Source: Dyadobacter luteus
GTDB taxonomy: Bacteria > Bacteroidota > Bacteroidia > Cytophagales > Spirosomataceae
DNA length: 64,000 nucleotides
NCBI RefSeq assembly: GCF_003383615.1
Contig: NZ_QNUL01000005.1
Span: forward strand, 124,001-188,000
Direction of reading: 5' to 3'
Below are positions 18,724-26,910 of the stretch, piece by piece (the first letter of the stretch is position 1; every line of letters begins with the position of its first letter). The notes beneath the pieces are model-generated. The model had not been told where the DNA came from. It made no database searches and was given only the letters and a program-made list of their open reading frames with translations. The position numbers and the translations under genes were made by a program.

Positions 18724-20127
18724 GTGACGTTAATTAAATCTATATCTGGGATCAGAGGAATAGTGGGGGGGAAATCCGGCGAAGCGCTGACTCCTATTGA
18801 TGTTGTAAAATTTGCTGCTGCCTATGGTACATGGCTGAGAAGGGCTAATCCACAGAATCAGAAGGTTGTAATCGGTAGAGATGCACGCCTTTCCGGTGAA
18901 ATGGTGAGCCGGTTGGTAGCTGCTACTTTGCAGGGAGTAGGTCTGCATGTGGTAGATTTGGGATTGTCTACAACACCAACGGTAGAGCTGGCGGTAACCA
19001 TGGAGAATGCCGCAGGTGGGGTAATTCTTACTGCAAGCCACAATCCTATCCAGTGGAATGCACTAAAGTTGCTCAATGGCAACGGAGAATTTATCTCGGA
19101 AGCGGATGGAGAGGAAGTGTTACGTATTGCAGACCAGGAAGATTTCATCTTTGTTGATGTAAAAAAATTGGGATCTTACAGCACAGACGATACGTACCTG
19201 CAAAAGCATATTGACCACATTTTATCCCTTAAGCTGGTTGATGTTGAAGCGATCAAAGCTGCTAATTTCAAAATAGCAGTTGACGCAGTAAACTCTACCG
19301 GTGGAATATTTGTGCCTGCGCTTCTGGAAGCGCTTGGTGTAGAAACCAAAAATATCAAAAAACTGAATTGTGACCCTACAGGTAACTTCGCTCACAATCC
19401 GGAACCTCTGCCGGAGCACTTGCGTGAGATCAGTAAAGAACTCAATGACGGAGCATTCAATCTGGGTATTGTAGTTGACCCGGACGTAGATCGTCTTGCT
19501 CTGATGTGCGAAGATGGTTCTCCTTTTGGTGAAGAATACACATTGGTAGCAGTTGCTGATTATGTATTAAAAAACACGCCTGGTAATACTGTTTCCAATC
19601 TTTCGTCCACAGCTGCATTGAGAGATGTTACGCTGAAAGCGGGCGGGAAGTATTTTGCCTCCGCAGTAGGTGAGGTGAATGTTGTGACCATGATGAAGGC
19701 GAATGATGCCATTATCGGGGGAGAAGGCAATGGCGGGGTGATCTATCCGGAAAGCCATTACGGACGGGATGCCTTGGTAGGAATTGCATTATTTCTAACG
19801 CATTTGGCTAAGTTTGGAAAAACGGCTTCCGTACTGAGAAAGTCATATCCGGGTTATTATATCTCAAAAAATAAAATTGAATTGACGCCGGAAATCGACG
19901 TTGATAATATATTGAGCCGCATTCAATCAAGATATTCCAAACAACCATTGAGCACAATTGATGGTGTGAGAATAGAGTTTGACAGGGAATGGGTTCACCT
20001 GCGTAAGTCTAATACCGAACCGATTATCCGAATTTATTCGGAGTCGGAAACGCAGACAACCGCGATTAATCTTGCCAACAAAATTATATCGGACATTAAG
20101 GAAATTATTTCAGAGCCGAAGGTATAG
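18724..20127 (+). CDS. glmM: Phosphoglucosamine mutase
   Basis: Converts glucosamine-6-phosphate to glucosamine-1-phosphate for peptidoglycan precursor synthesis. The start is GTG at 18724, giving TLIKSISGIRGIVGGKSGEA, the phylum-typical N-terminus, with a GAGG 15 bases before it; the GTG at 18694 would prepend ten non-conserved residues and falls in the -7 element. The phosphoserine loop is TASHNP, the metal site DPDVDR and the sugar-binding loop GEGNGGVIYPE; the phosphate-binding loop near the C-terminus reads RKSNTEPIIRIY. About 467 residues, normal length. A phosphomannomutase activity cannot be excluded. The cysteine desulfurase gene begins 2 bp after the stop. Confidence 0.85.
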   Translation: MTLIKSISGIRGIVGGKSGEALTPIDVVKFAAAYGTWLRRANPQNQKVVIGRDARLSGEMVSRLVAATLQGVGLHVVDLGLSTTPTVELAVTMENAAGGVILTASHNPIQWNALKLLNGNGEFISEADGEEVLRIADQEDFIFVDVKKLGSYSTDDTYLQKHIDHILSLKLVDVEAIKAANFKIAVDAVNSTGGIFVPALLEALGVETKNIKKLNCDPTGNFAHNPEPLPEHLREISKELNDGAFNLGIVVDPDVDRLALMCEDGSPFGEEYTLVAVADYVLKNTPGNTVSNLSSTAALRDVTLKAGGKYFASAVGEVNVVTMMKANDAIIGGEGNGGVIYPESHYGRDALVGIALFLTHLAKFGKTASVLRKSYPGYYISKNKIELTPEIDVDNILSRIQSRYSKQPLSTIDGVRIEFDREWVHLRKSNTEPIIRIYSESETQTTAINLANKIISDIKEIISEPKV

Positions 20128-20129
20128 TT

Positions 20130-21278
20130 ATGAAGGTATATTTAGATAATGCAGCTACCACACGTTTAGACACGGAGGTGCTGGAGGCAATGGTGCCTGT
20201 AATGGCTGAGCAGTATGGGAATCCTTCCTCAATTCATGCCAATGGCCGTGCAGCACGTTCTTTGATAGAAAGAGCGAGAAAAAGTATAGCAGGTATTCTG
20301 AATGCGGCCCCTGCTGAGATATTTTTCACCTCTGGAGGCACTGAAGCAGACAATACTGCGATACGTTCGAGTATTGAAACACTTGGGCTGACTCATGCAA
20401 TTACTTCAAAGATAGAGCACCACGCTGTTCTGCATACGCTTGAACATTTGCAAAAAGCAGGCCGTATAGAGTTGAGCTATGTGAATCTGGACGAGCAGGG
20501 AGCGGTAGATATGGAGCATCTTGAAGTGCTGCTTCAGTCAAATCCGAGGTCTTTGGTTTCGTTAATGCATGGAAATAATGAGATCGGCAATTTGCTGGAT
20601 CTTGAAACAACAGGAGATTTGTGTGAGAAATATAATGCAATATTTCATACCGATACAGTACAGACAATGGCGCATTATCGTCATGACCTGCAGAAACTGA
20701 AAGCCAATTTTATAGTTGGTGCAGCGCATAAATTTCATGGTCCTAAAGGGATTGGGTTTCTGTATGTGAGGCCGGGAGTTAAAATACATCCTTTCATACA
20801 TGGCGGTGCGCAGGAGCGTAATATGCGTGGTGGAACAGAGAATGTATACGGAATTGTAGGGCTGGCTAAAGCGCTGGAAATTGCATACAGAGATATGGAT
20901 GAGCATCGTGCCCATATCGAAGGTCTAAAAGCAAGAATGATCGGTGCTTTGAAAGAGCAAATTGATGGTGTGGAGTTTAACGGAAAGTCAGGCCAATTGG
21001 ATAGTAGTCTTTATACCGTCCTGAATGTAAGTTTGCCTCCGTCGGATATGAGTGATATGATGCTGTTCAACCTGGATATTGCAGGTATATCTGTATCAGG
21101 AGGAAGTGCTTGTTCAAGCGGTACAGATATTGGCTCTCATGTGCTCAATGAGCTTGGGTTAGATCCACAAAGGGCCAATGTACGTTTCTCTTTCGGAAAA
21201 TATAATACAGAAGAAGAAGTGGATTATGCTGTAAAAACACTGGCAGGTTTTTATAGTAAGGAGCCAGCAGTTCTTTAA
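20130..21278 (+). CDS. Cysteine desulfurase (NifS/IscS family)
   Basis: PLP enzyme that takes sulfur from cysteine for Fe-S clusters and thio-cofactors. N-terminal VYLDNAATTRLD, the PLP-lysine region VGAAHKFHGPKGIGFLYVR, and the catalytic-cysteine loop SGGSACSSGTDIGSHVL are all present; 382 residues, normal for IscS/NifS. It is probably co-transcribed with glmM (2-bp gap) and followed by a strong bidirectional terminator. No IscU or SUF genes are adjacent, so which cluster system it serves is unclear. Confidence 0.9.
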   Translation: MKVYLDNAATTRLDTEVLEAMVPVMAEQYGNPSSIHANGRAARSLIERARKSIAGILNAAPAEIFFTSGGTEADNTAIRSSIETLGLTHAITSKIEHHAVLHTLEHLQKAGRIELSYVNLDEQGAVDMEHLEVLLQSNPRSLVSLMHGNNEIGNLLDLETTGDLCEKYNAIFHTDTVQTMAHYRHDLQKLKANFIVGAAHKFHGPKGIGFLYVRPGVKIHPFIHGGAQERNMRGGTENVYGIVGLAKALEIAYRDMDEHRAHIEGLKARMIGALKEQIDGVEFNGKSGQLDSSLYTVLNVSLPPSDMSDMMLFNLDIAGISVSGGSACSSGTDIGSHVLNELGLDPQRANVRFSFGKYNTEEEVDYAVKTLAGFYSKEPAVL

Positions 21279-21282
21279 AAGG

Positions 21283-21317
21283 AAAAGAGCCGGGTCGCAA
21301 AATGATCCGGCTCTTTT
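21283..21317. terminator. Bidirectional terminator between cysteine desulfurase and hemH
   Basis: Arms AAAAGAGCCGGGTC (21283-21296) and GATCCGGCTCTTTT (21304-21317) form a 14-bp stem with one G-T pair and a 7-nt loop. Its A/T-flanked ends provide U-tracts in both directions, serving both convergent genes. Confidence 0.8.
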
Positions 21318-21339
21318 CATATATATCGTAATGGTTCAC

Positions 21340-22401
21340 TCAGGCTTTTCGAACCATATCCTCCAAAGCTTCAATCCAGATATCACTGTCATTCAAGCTT
21401 TCTACAAGCTGCCAGTGTTGTCCTCCTTCTTTTTCAAAGAGCTCTTTATACTCTTCACCCACTTCAATTGTTGTTTCCAGGCAGTCGGCTACAAATGCGG
21501 GAGAGAATGCCAATACCGACTTGACACCCTTTTTAGCAAGTTCCGGAATGATTTCGTCCGTATAAGGTTTGATCCAGGGCGTTTTTCCAAGTCTCGACTG
21601 GAATGCAATGGTATATTTTCCTTCCGGAATCCCCATTCCTTTCACAAAAAGACGGGTTGTTTCAAAACATTGCGCTCTGTAACAATGCTGGTTTTGGGTG
21701 GTCAGCGTATCGCAGCAACTTCCAAAACTACAGTGGTTAGCAACATCACCCTTTGTAATCTGCCTTTCAGGAATTCCGTGGTAACTGAAAACGAAATGAT
21801 CATAATCTCTCTGAGCCATGTATTTTTTGCCCAGATTGACAAAACCTTCAACAAACTTAGGATGATCCAGGAATCGGTTGATGAATTTAATCTCCGGCAA
21901 TACCTCCCAGTCTTTAATTACCTCCATCACCTTCTTATATACCGAACCGGTAGAGGCAGAAGCGTATTGAGGGAAAAAAGGTACTACGATGATATCGGTA
22001 AGACATTCTTTACGAAGTTCGGTAAGTCCTTTTTCGATGCTTGGATTCTGATAGCGCATGGCCAGCTTCACCACGTAGTTATCTCCTAGTACCTTTTGCA
22101 ACTTTTCTTCAACGGAATGTCCATATATTTTTAACGGCGAACCTTCCGGCGTCCATAGCTCTCTGTACACTTTGGCTGATTTCGGAGCACGGAAAGGGGC
22201 GATGATAAAGTTTATAAGAAACCAGCGGTTCAGATAAGGGATATCAATAACTCGCTCATCCATCAGGAATTCCCTGAGATACTTGCGTACATCGGGAACG
22301 GACGGGCTGTCGGGTGTTCCCAGATTTACGATCAGAACGCCAGTTTTCTTAATTTGTTTTTCAGTTGAGGTCGATGTATATGTCAATGTTTCGGTATGCA
22401 T
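21340..22401 (-). CDS. hemH: Ferrochelatase
   Basis: Inserts ferrous iron into protoporphyrin IX, the last step of heme synthesis. The opening KKTGVLIVNLGTPDSPSVPD is diagnostic; the catalytic-histidine region FVFSYHGIPERQ and the Cys-containing segment SFGSCCDTL follow, and the C-terminal acidic part reads AFSPAFVADCLETTIEVGEEY with the conserved Glu. 353 residues, about the usual length. Monocistronic or weakly linked to argF'; no other heme gene is near. Confidence 0.93.
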   Translation of the reverse strand: MHTETLTYTSTSTEKQIKKTGVLIVNLGTPDSPSVPDVRKYLREFLMDERVIDIPYLNRWFLINFIIAPFRAPKSAKVYRELWTPEGSPLKIYGHSVEEKLQKVLGDNYVVKLAMRYQNPSIEKGLTELRKECLTDIIVVPFFPQYASASTGSVYKKVMEVIKDWEVLPEIKFINRFLDHPKFVEGFVNLGKKYMAQRDYDHFVFSYHGIPERQITKGDVANHCSFGSCCDTLTTQNQHCYRAQCFETTRLFVKGMGIPEGKYTIAFQSRLGKTPWIKPYTDEIIPELAKKGVKSVLAFSPAFVADCLETTIEVGEEYKELFEKEGGQHWQLVESLNDSDIWIEALEDMVRKA

Positions 22402-22490
22402 TACCAGTAGTATTTATTTCATGGTGAAGGATGAAGCCCGGAAATATAACGGCAGCCCAACCCTTAAAAGTTCGACTGCCTTGCAGGTTG

Positions 22491-23438
22491 TTACATTCCG
22501 ATAAGAATTTCCCGCAAAACAGCCTGCGCAGACCATTCTCTGTTAGCAGCCTGTTCGATTACCAGAGAGCGCGGTCCGTCAAGCACTTCATCAGCCACTT
22601 TCATGTTTCTTCTCAATGGAAGACAATGCATAAATTTACCGTTGTCAGTAAGACTCATTTTTTCTTCTGTGATCATCCAGGATGGGTCGCTGCTGAGTAC
22701 CTGTCCATAATGATTGAACGATGACCAGTTTTTGCCATATACAAAATCAGCACCTTCCAACGCCTTATTCTGGTCGTAGATAACCTGTCCCTTCCCGACG
22801 AATTCAGGAGCAAGATCATATCCTTCCGGATGTGTAATGACCAATTCTACATTCATCGGGTTCATCCATTCGCAGAAGGAATTGGCAACCGCCTGAGGCA
22901 GTGCCTTAAAGTGTGGAAGCCAGGTCAGAACTACTTTCGGGCGTTCCTTCACACGGAATTCTTCAATTGTGATACAGTCGGCCAGGGATTGTAACGGGTG
23001 GCGTGTCGCTGACTCCAGGTTGACGATCGGTACCTCAGCATATTTTTTGAATTGCTCAAAAACGATTTCCTGATAATCTTTCTCACGGTCCTGCAGACCG
23101 GCAAAAGAACGGATTCCGATGATATCGCAATAGCGACCGATCACGGCGGCAGCTTCCTTCACATGTTCCGCTTTATCACCGTTCATAATCACACCTTCCT
23201 CCATTTCCAGGCCCCATCCATCTTGTCCCACGTTCATCATGATCACATTCAGACCAAGATTTTGTGCTGCTTTCTGAGTACTCAACCGCGTACGCAGACT
23301 GGAATTGAAAAACAAAAGGCCGATTGTCTTATTCTTCCCCAGTTCATTATCACCAAAAGGATTTCTCTTTGAGATAATTCCGCTGGTAATAAGTTGGTTA
23401 AGGTCTGTTACGTCGTTTATGGATAGGAAATGTTTCAT
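22491..23438 (-). CDS. argF': N-acyl-L-ornithine carbamoyltransferase (N-acetyl or N-succinyl type)
   Basis: Transfers carbamoyl phosphate to an N-acylated ornithine, the step that distinguishes Bacteroidota arginine synthesis. The carbamoyl-phosphate motif is FFNSSLRTRLSTQKAA (usual STRT replaced by SLRT), with HPLQSLAD and the closing FMHCLPLRRNM. 315 residues, matching the AOTC/SOTC subgroup. At position 90, in GDKAEH, the residue is Ala, where characterised succinyl-specific enzymes have Pro and acetyl-specific ones Glu (from memory), so acyl preference is not decided by the sequence. Last gene of the minus-strand arginine run; separated from argD by the GxxExxY element. Confidence 0.9.
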   Translation of the reverse strand: MKHFLSINDVTDLNQLITSGIISKRNPFGDNELGKNKTIGLLFFNSSLRTRLSTQKAAQNLGLNVIMMNVGQDGWGLEMEEGVIMNGDKAEHVKEAAAVIGRYCDIIGIRSFAGLQDREKDYQEIVFEQFKKYAEVPIVNLESATRHPLQSLADCITIEEFRVKERPKVVLTWLPHFKALPQAVANSFCEWMNPMNVELVITHPEGYDLAPEFVGKGQVIYDQNKALEGADFVYGKNWSSFNHYGQVLSSDPSWMITEEKMSLTDNGKFMHCLPLRRNMKVADEVLDGPRSLVIEQAANREWSAQAVLREILIGM

Positions 23439-23451
23439 TTTTTGTGCTCTA

Positions 23452-24013
23452 TTTAATCGCAGAGTTTAATGAGGTACACGCAGAGGTCGTGGAGTTAATA
23501 TTTATTTACGATTCGTTTAATGCCATTTTTTAACGAAACTACATTAAAGTTAATAAGTAAGCCAACTTTACATTCAGATAGTCGAAGGTATGTTAAAGTT
23601 TGAGCGAAATGGACTTCATTCAAAGCTTCAACTGCCTTTAACTCAACAATTACCTTATTTTCAACAAACAGGTCAATCCGAAATCCAGCTTCCAGAATAA
23701 TTTCATCGTACAATACTGGCAGACTTTTTTGTTTTTCTACATGCAAACCGTGCTTTTTTAATTCATAGAATAAGCATTCCGCGTATACGGATTCCAGTAA
23801 TCCTGGTCCCAACGCACTGTGAATTTTAAAACTGTATTGTAGTATTATCTGAGTTATATCGTTCTCCTCCAAAGAACTGTTTATATTTCTATTCATTTCT
23901 TCCCCATATTTTAGTAAATTTTGGGTGAAGCTTTCTACGTTGAATATCAAATATATGGTTAATAAACTCAGCGGAACACAGCGCTAGACTCTTTTCTTCA
24001 CTCTGCGTTTAAG
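23452..24013. mobile_element. GxxExxY gene bracketed by CGCAGAG inverted repeats
   Basis: Left end TTTAATCGCAGAG (23452-23464) and right end, read on the minus strand, CTTAAACGCAGAG (24013-24001) match at 11 of 13 positions in inverted orientation. Inner similarity continues with CGTGGAGTTAAT on the left against CGCTGAGTTTAT on the right. A single open frame, the GxxExxY gene, fills the space between. The right end supplies the last codons and stop of argD. No transposase is present, so mobility would have to be provided in trans. The element call is inference from structure. Confidence 0.5.
23495..23950 (-). CDS. GxxExxY family protein
   Basis: A 151-residue protein (an internal ATG at 23896 may be the true start) with the name-giving motif in KIHSALGPGLLESVYAECLF. 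It also carries a PD-(D/E)XK-like core: GFRIDLFVENKVIVELKAVE, where Asp, Glu and Lys have the spacing of a restriction-like nuclease fold, and HFAQTLTYLRLSECKVGLLINF. Function unknown; the family is multi-copy in many Bacteroidota and Planctomycetota. Here it interrupts the argD-argF' pair and is flanked by inverted repeats, suggesting selfish or mobile behaviour rather than a role in arginine synthesis. Confidence 0.85.
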   Translation of the reverse strand: MIFNVESFTQNLLKYGEEMNRNINSSLEENDITQIILQYSFKIHSALGPGLLESVYAECLFYELKKHGLHVEKQKSLPVLYDEIILEAGFRIDLFVENKVIVELKAVEALNEVHFAQTLTYLRLSECKVGLLINFNVVSLKNGIKRIVNKY

Positions 24014-25128
24014 CAGGCGCGAAGAGCATCCAGGAAGGCATCTGCCTCTTCTTTACCCAATGCCAATGACGGAAGCAAGCGGATCGTATTAGCTCCTGCT
24101 ACGCCGGTAAACATCTTGTGTTCGAAGAGTAACTTGTTCCTCAGATCCTTTACAGGGAAATCGTACTCGATTCCGATCATCAGTCCACGTCCTCTCAGTT
24201 CCTTATATCCTCCAATTGCTTTGATACCCTCCAAAAGATAATTTCCGATTTCAGTTGCGTTGGCCAGTAGGTTTTCTTCTTTCATAATATCCAGAACTGC
24301 AATCCCTGCTGCACAAGCCATGTGATTTCCTCCAAAAGTTGTTCCCAGCAAACCATAGCTGGCTTTAAATTTAGGAGAGATTAATACCCCGCCAATCGGA
24401 AAACCATTGCCCATACCTTTTGCCATGGTCATCAGATCCGGGTGAATGCCGCTGAACTGGTGAGAAAAAAACTTACCCGTACGTCCATATCCGCACTGCA
24501 CACTATCCAGAATCAGCACTGCGCCGGTTTCATCACATTTCTTACGTAATGCCTGCAGGAATTCATCAGAAGCAACCTGAATACCGCCTACTCCTTGTAT
24601 ACCTTCTACAATCACTGCGCAAACTTCATCCGTAATGCCTTCTTCCAGGGCACTTACATCATTGAAAGGAAGGAAACTTACGTGCTCGTTGTAGTTAATA
24701 GGAGCAACTATAGACGGATTGTCAGTAGCAGCTACAGCACCTGCAGTACGTCCGTGGAATGCCTTTGTAAATGCAACTACTTTCTTACGACCTGTATGGA
24801 AAGAAGCCAGTTTAAGTGCATTTTCATTAGCTTCAGCACCTGAATTGATCAGGAATAATTTATAGTCAGGGTAGCCCGAGAGCTCTCCCAGCTTTTCTGC
24901 CAATTCTTCCTGCATGGATATTTTTACAGAATTGGAGTAAAAATTGATCGCATGAAGCTGTTTGCTTAATTTATCAACATATTTTGGATGGCAATGACCC
25001 ACAGAAATTACAGCGTGACCGCCATATAGATCCAAGTATTTAGTGCCATTCGAATCCCATAAGTAGCTTCCTTCGGCCTTTACAGGTTCTATATCGTAGA
25101 GTGGGTATACATCAAATAAATGTGACAT
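23998..25128 (-). CDS. argD: Acetyl/succinylornithine aminotransferase
   Basis: PLP class III aminotransferase of arginine synthesis, forming N-acylornithine from the semialdehyde with glutamate. The start MSHLFDVYPLYDIEPVKAEG is typical; PLP-site features are LINSGAEANENALKLA, VILDSVQCGYGRTGKFF and the lysine in LMTMAKGMGNGFPIGGVL. 376 residues. The last four codons and the stop (TTA AAC GCA GAG TGA on the minus strand) coincide with the end of the inverted-repeat element, so the native C-terminus may have been replaced by ...LNAE. Between argC and the GxxExxY gene in the same orientation. Confidence 0.92.
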   Translation of the reverse strand: MSHLFDVYPLYDIEPVKAEGSYLWDSNGTKYLDLYGGHAVISVGHCHPKYVDKLSKQLHAINFYSNSVKISMQEELAEKLGELSGYPDYKLFLINSGAEANENALKLASFHTGRKKVVAFTKAFHGRTAGAVAATDNPSIVAPINYNEHVSFLPFNDVSALEEGITDEVCAVIVEGIQGVGGIQVASDEFLQALRKKCDETGAVLILDSVQCGYGRTGKFFSHQFSGIHPDLMTMAKGMGNGFPIGGVLISPKFKASYGLLGTTFGGNHMACAAGIAVLDIMKEENLLANATEIGNYLLEGIKAIGGYKELRGRGLMIGIEYDFPVKDLRNKLLFEHKMFTGVAGANTIRLLPSLALGKEEADAFLDALRACLNAE

Positions 25129-25141
25129 AATCTTGAATGTA

Positions 25142-25227
25142 GTTTAAACGCAGAGGAAAATGAGTGATTACACAGAAAGAGTAGTTCAGCGTCCTCAGCG
25201 CTTCACCTCCATAACTCTGCGTTAAAC
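25142..25227. repeat. Short gene-less inverted-repeat element (MITE-like)
   Basis: Fills most of the argC-argD spacer. Left end GTTTAAACGCAGAG (25142-25155) pairs with right end CTCTGCGTTAAAC (25215-25227), identical in inverted orientation except for one extra A on the left. The interior contains CTCAGCG, also found inside the right end of the GxxExxY element at 23452-24013. It looks like an 86-bp deletion derivative of that element and could fold into a hairpin in the transcript. Confidence 0.55.
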
Positions 25228-25230
25228 AAA

Positions 25231-26214
25231 TTAAAATGACGGAGCCTTCAACCTCAAACCGGCATCCTCAGGTAATCCGAATGCCAGGTTAAGATTCTGA
25301 ACTGCTTGTCCTGATGCACCTTTTGTAAGGTTATCAATGATGCTGGAAATCAACAGTTGTCCGTCATGCACTTCGAGGTGGATCAGACATTTATTAGTAT
25401 TAACCACCTGCTTCAGGTCAATCGGCGAATCACTTACATGCGTGAAAGGATGACCGGCATAATAGGATTTATACAATTCTTTTGCCTCTTCCAACGTACC
25501 GTCAAATGGCGTATAGACATTGGCCATAATACCACGGGTAAAATCTCCGCGGTAGGGTACAAAGTGAACCGCTTTGCTAAAATCAGCCTGTAGCTTGGTA
25601 AGGCTCATTTTGATCTCCGTCAAATGCTGATGTGTAAAAGCCTTATAGATGGACAGGTTATTGTTCCTCCATGAAAAATGAGTAGTCGCGCTGAGCGCTT
25701 GTCCGGCACCGGTGCTTCCGGTAACGGCACTGACATGTATATCCTCTTTGATTAATCCCGCTTTTGCCAGAGGCAAAATAGCCAGCTCTATACTCGTTGC
25801 AAAGCAGCCGGGATTAGCAATTTTCGAAGACGTTTTGATCTTATCTTTCTGCAGCTCAGGAAGTCCGTAGGTAAATCCGTTGGATTCGTTACGAAAATCT
25901 GTACTAAGATCAATGATCTTTACAGTTTCAGGAACATTGTATTGGTCAAGAAACTTTTTAGATTCTCCATGTCCTGAACATAGGAAAATAGCTCCCAGGT
26001 CTTTCTCATTCAGTAGTTCCTGGATTTCTTCTCCTGAAAAAATCAGGTCTGTGTCGCCCAACAGGTCAGTATGTGTCGCGTAGACTGGTTTGCCCGCCTG
26101 ACTTTTACTATGTGCAAAGGCAACGTTCAGGTAAGGATGGTTAATCACAATTCTCAGCAATTCACCTCCTGTATATCCTGCCGCACCGATTATTCCGATA
26201 TTGATATTTTGCAT
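25231..26214 (-). CDS. argC: N-acetyl(succinyl)-gamma-glutamyl-phosphate reductase
   Basis: Reduces N-acylglutamyl phosphate to the semialdehyde with NADPH. The start used is ATG at 26214, giving NINIGIIGAAGYTGGELLRI with the GxxGYTGxE nucleotide motif; the start overlaps the vapC stop by one base (TAATG). The catalytic cysteine lies in KIANPGCFATSIELA, followed by SAVTGSTGAGQALSATTHFS and the His region. About 327 residues. Co-transcribed with the upstream vapBC and argG genes by spacing. Confidence 0.93.
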   Translation of the reverse strand: MQNINIGIIGAAGYTGGELLRIVINHPYLNVAFAHSKSQAGKPVYATHTDLLGDTDLIFSGEEIQELLNEKDLGAIFLCSGHGESKKFLDQYNVPETVKIIDLSTDFRNESNGFTYGLPELQKDKIKTSSKIANPGCFATSIELAILPLAKAGLIKEDIHVSAVTGSTGAGQALSATTHFSWRNNNLSIYKAFTHQHLTEIKMSLTKLQADFSKAVHFVPYRGDFTRGIMANVYTPFDGTLEEAKELYKSYYAGHPFTHVSDSPIDLKQVVNTNKCLIHLEVHDGQLLISSIIDNLTKGASGQAVQNLNLAFGLPEDAGLRLKAPSF

Positions 26215-26615
26215 TATTCTACCCAATTTTCTAATGTCAAACCACTTACTCTTCCAAATTCTTTAGTGTTGTTGGTCACCAGTGTGAGCCCCAGGCTAAG
26301 AGCATGCGCTGCAATTAAGAGATCATTTGAGCCAATAACTGAACCACTGCTCTGTAAATCTGCCCGGATAATCGCATAAAATTTTGCTGCAGTAAGATCA
26401 AAATCAACAATTGTTAAAGGCTCTAAAAAAATTTCAAGAGCTACCTTGTTTTGTTCTTTTTTCTGACTTTTAGCTACGCCAAACCAGAGCTCTGCTACCA
26501 CAATTGAGGAAACTAACAAGTCACCTCTAGATAGTGATTGAAATTTTGAGAAAACTTCTGGTGGCCTGTTGTTAATAATGTAGGCAATGATATTGGTATC
26601 AAGTAAGTACTTCAT
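26214..26615 (-). CDS. VapC-type PIN-domain toxin
   Basis: A 133-residue PIN nuclease with the acidic residues in place: the N-terminal Asp in MKYLLDTNIIAYIINNRP, Glu in VVAELWFGVAKSQ, and the C-terminal Asp pair region IGSNDLLIAAHALSLGLTLV followed by TNNTKEFGRV. VapC toxins cleave tRNA or rRNA. It overlaps its antitoxin gene by four bases upstream (ATGA) and argC by one base downstream (TAATG), so it is embedded in the arginine transcript. Confidence 0.9.
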   Translation of the reverse strand: MKYLLDTNIIAYIINNRPPEVFSKFQSLSRGDLLVSSIVVAELWFGVAKSQKKEQNKVALEIFLEPLTIVDFDLTAAKFYAIIRADLQSSGSVIGSNDLLIAAHALSLGLTLVTNNTKEFGRVSGLTLENWVE

Positions 26616-26848
26616 TCAAACAAATTTTCAATTTTGTCCAATGGAGGTTGCGTCTGGTCCTTCATATAGTCGTTTGAAAAGTCATCAAGATTTTTCCACC
26701 ATTTCTGAAGCTCCTGATCGGAGGAAAATAATCTCTTTCGTTTTTTTTCAACTACAAATTCCATATAGTCAAATACTTCCTGAAGTAAATCAGGAGGTAA
26801 TTCCAACGCTTTCTTTTGAATTTGATTCTGAAGTTCTGTGATTGTCAT
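26612..26848 (-). CDS. VapC-associated antitoxin, DUF2281-like
   Basis: A 78-residue protein with an N-terminal helical part (MTITELQNQIQKKALELPPD), LLQEVFDYMEFVVEKK and an acidic, Trp/Asp-rich C-terminal tail. This is the DUF2281-type antitoxin layout seen with many PIN toxins, where the LPxDLLQEVxDYMEFL pattern is characteristic. It precedes vapC with an ATGA overlap. It lies 62 bp after argG on the same strand. Confidence 0.8.
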   Translation of the reverse strand: MTITELQNQIQKKALELPPDLLQEVFDYMEFVVEKKRKRLFSSDQELQKWWKNLDDFSNDYMKDQTQPPLDKIENLFE

Positions 26849-26910
26849 AACTAAAATCTTTAATAAGACTTACGAATCTCAACCAGCTATCAACAATTGC
26901 CCCTAAACGA

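Noticed and set aside
21331..22089. 252-codon plus-strand frame opposite hemH
   Set aside because: It mirrors the ferrochelatase gene, has no recognisable domain and lies opposite conserved motifs.
22402..22490. Weak hairpin GGCAG/CTGCC after argF'
   Set aside because: Five base pairs with large internal loops; not convincing as a terminator.
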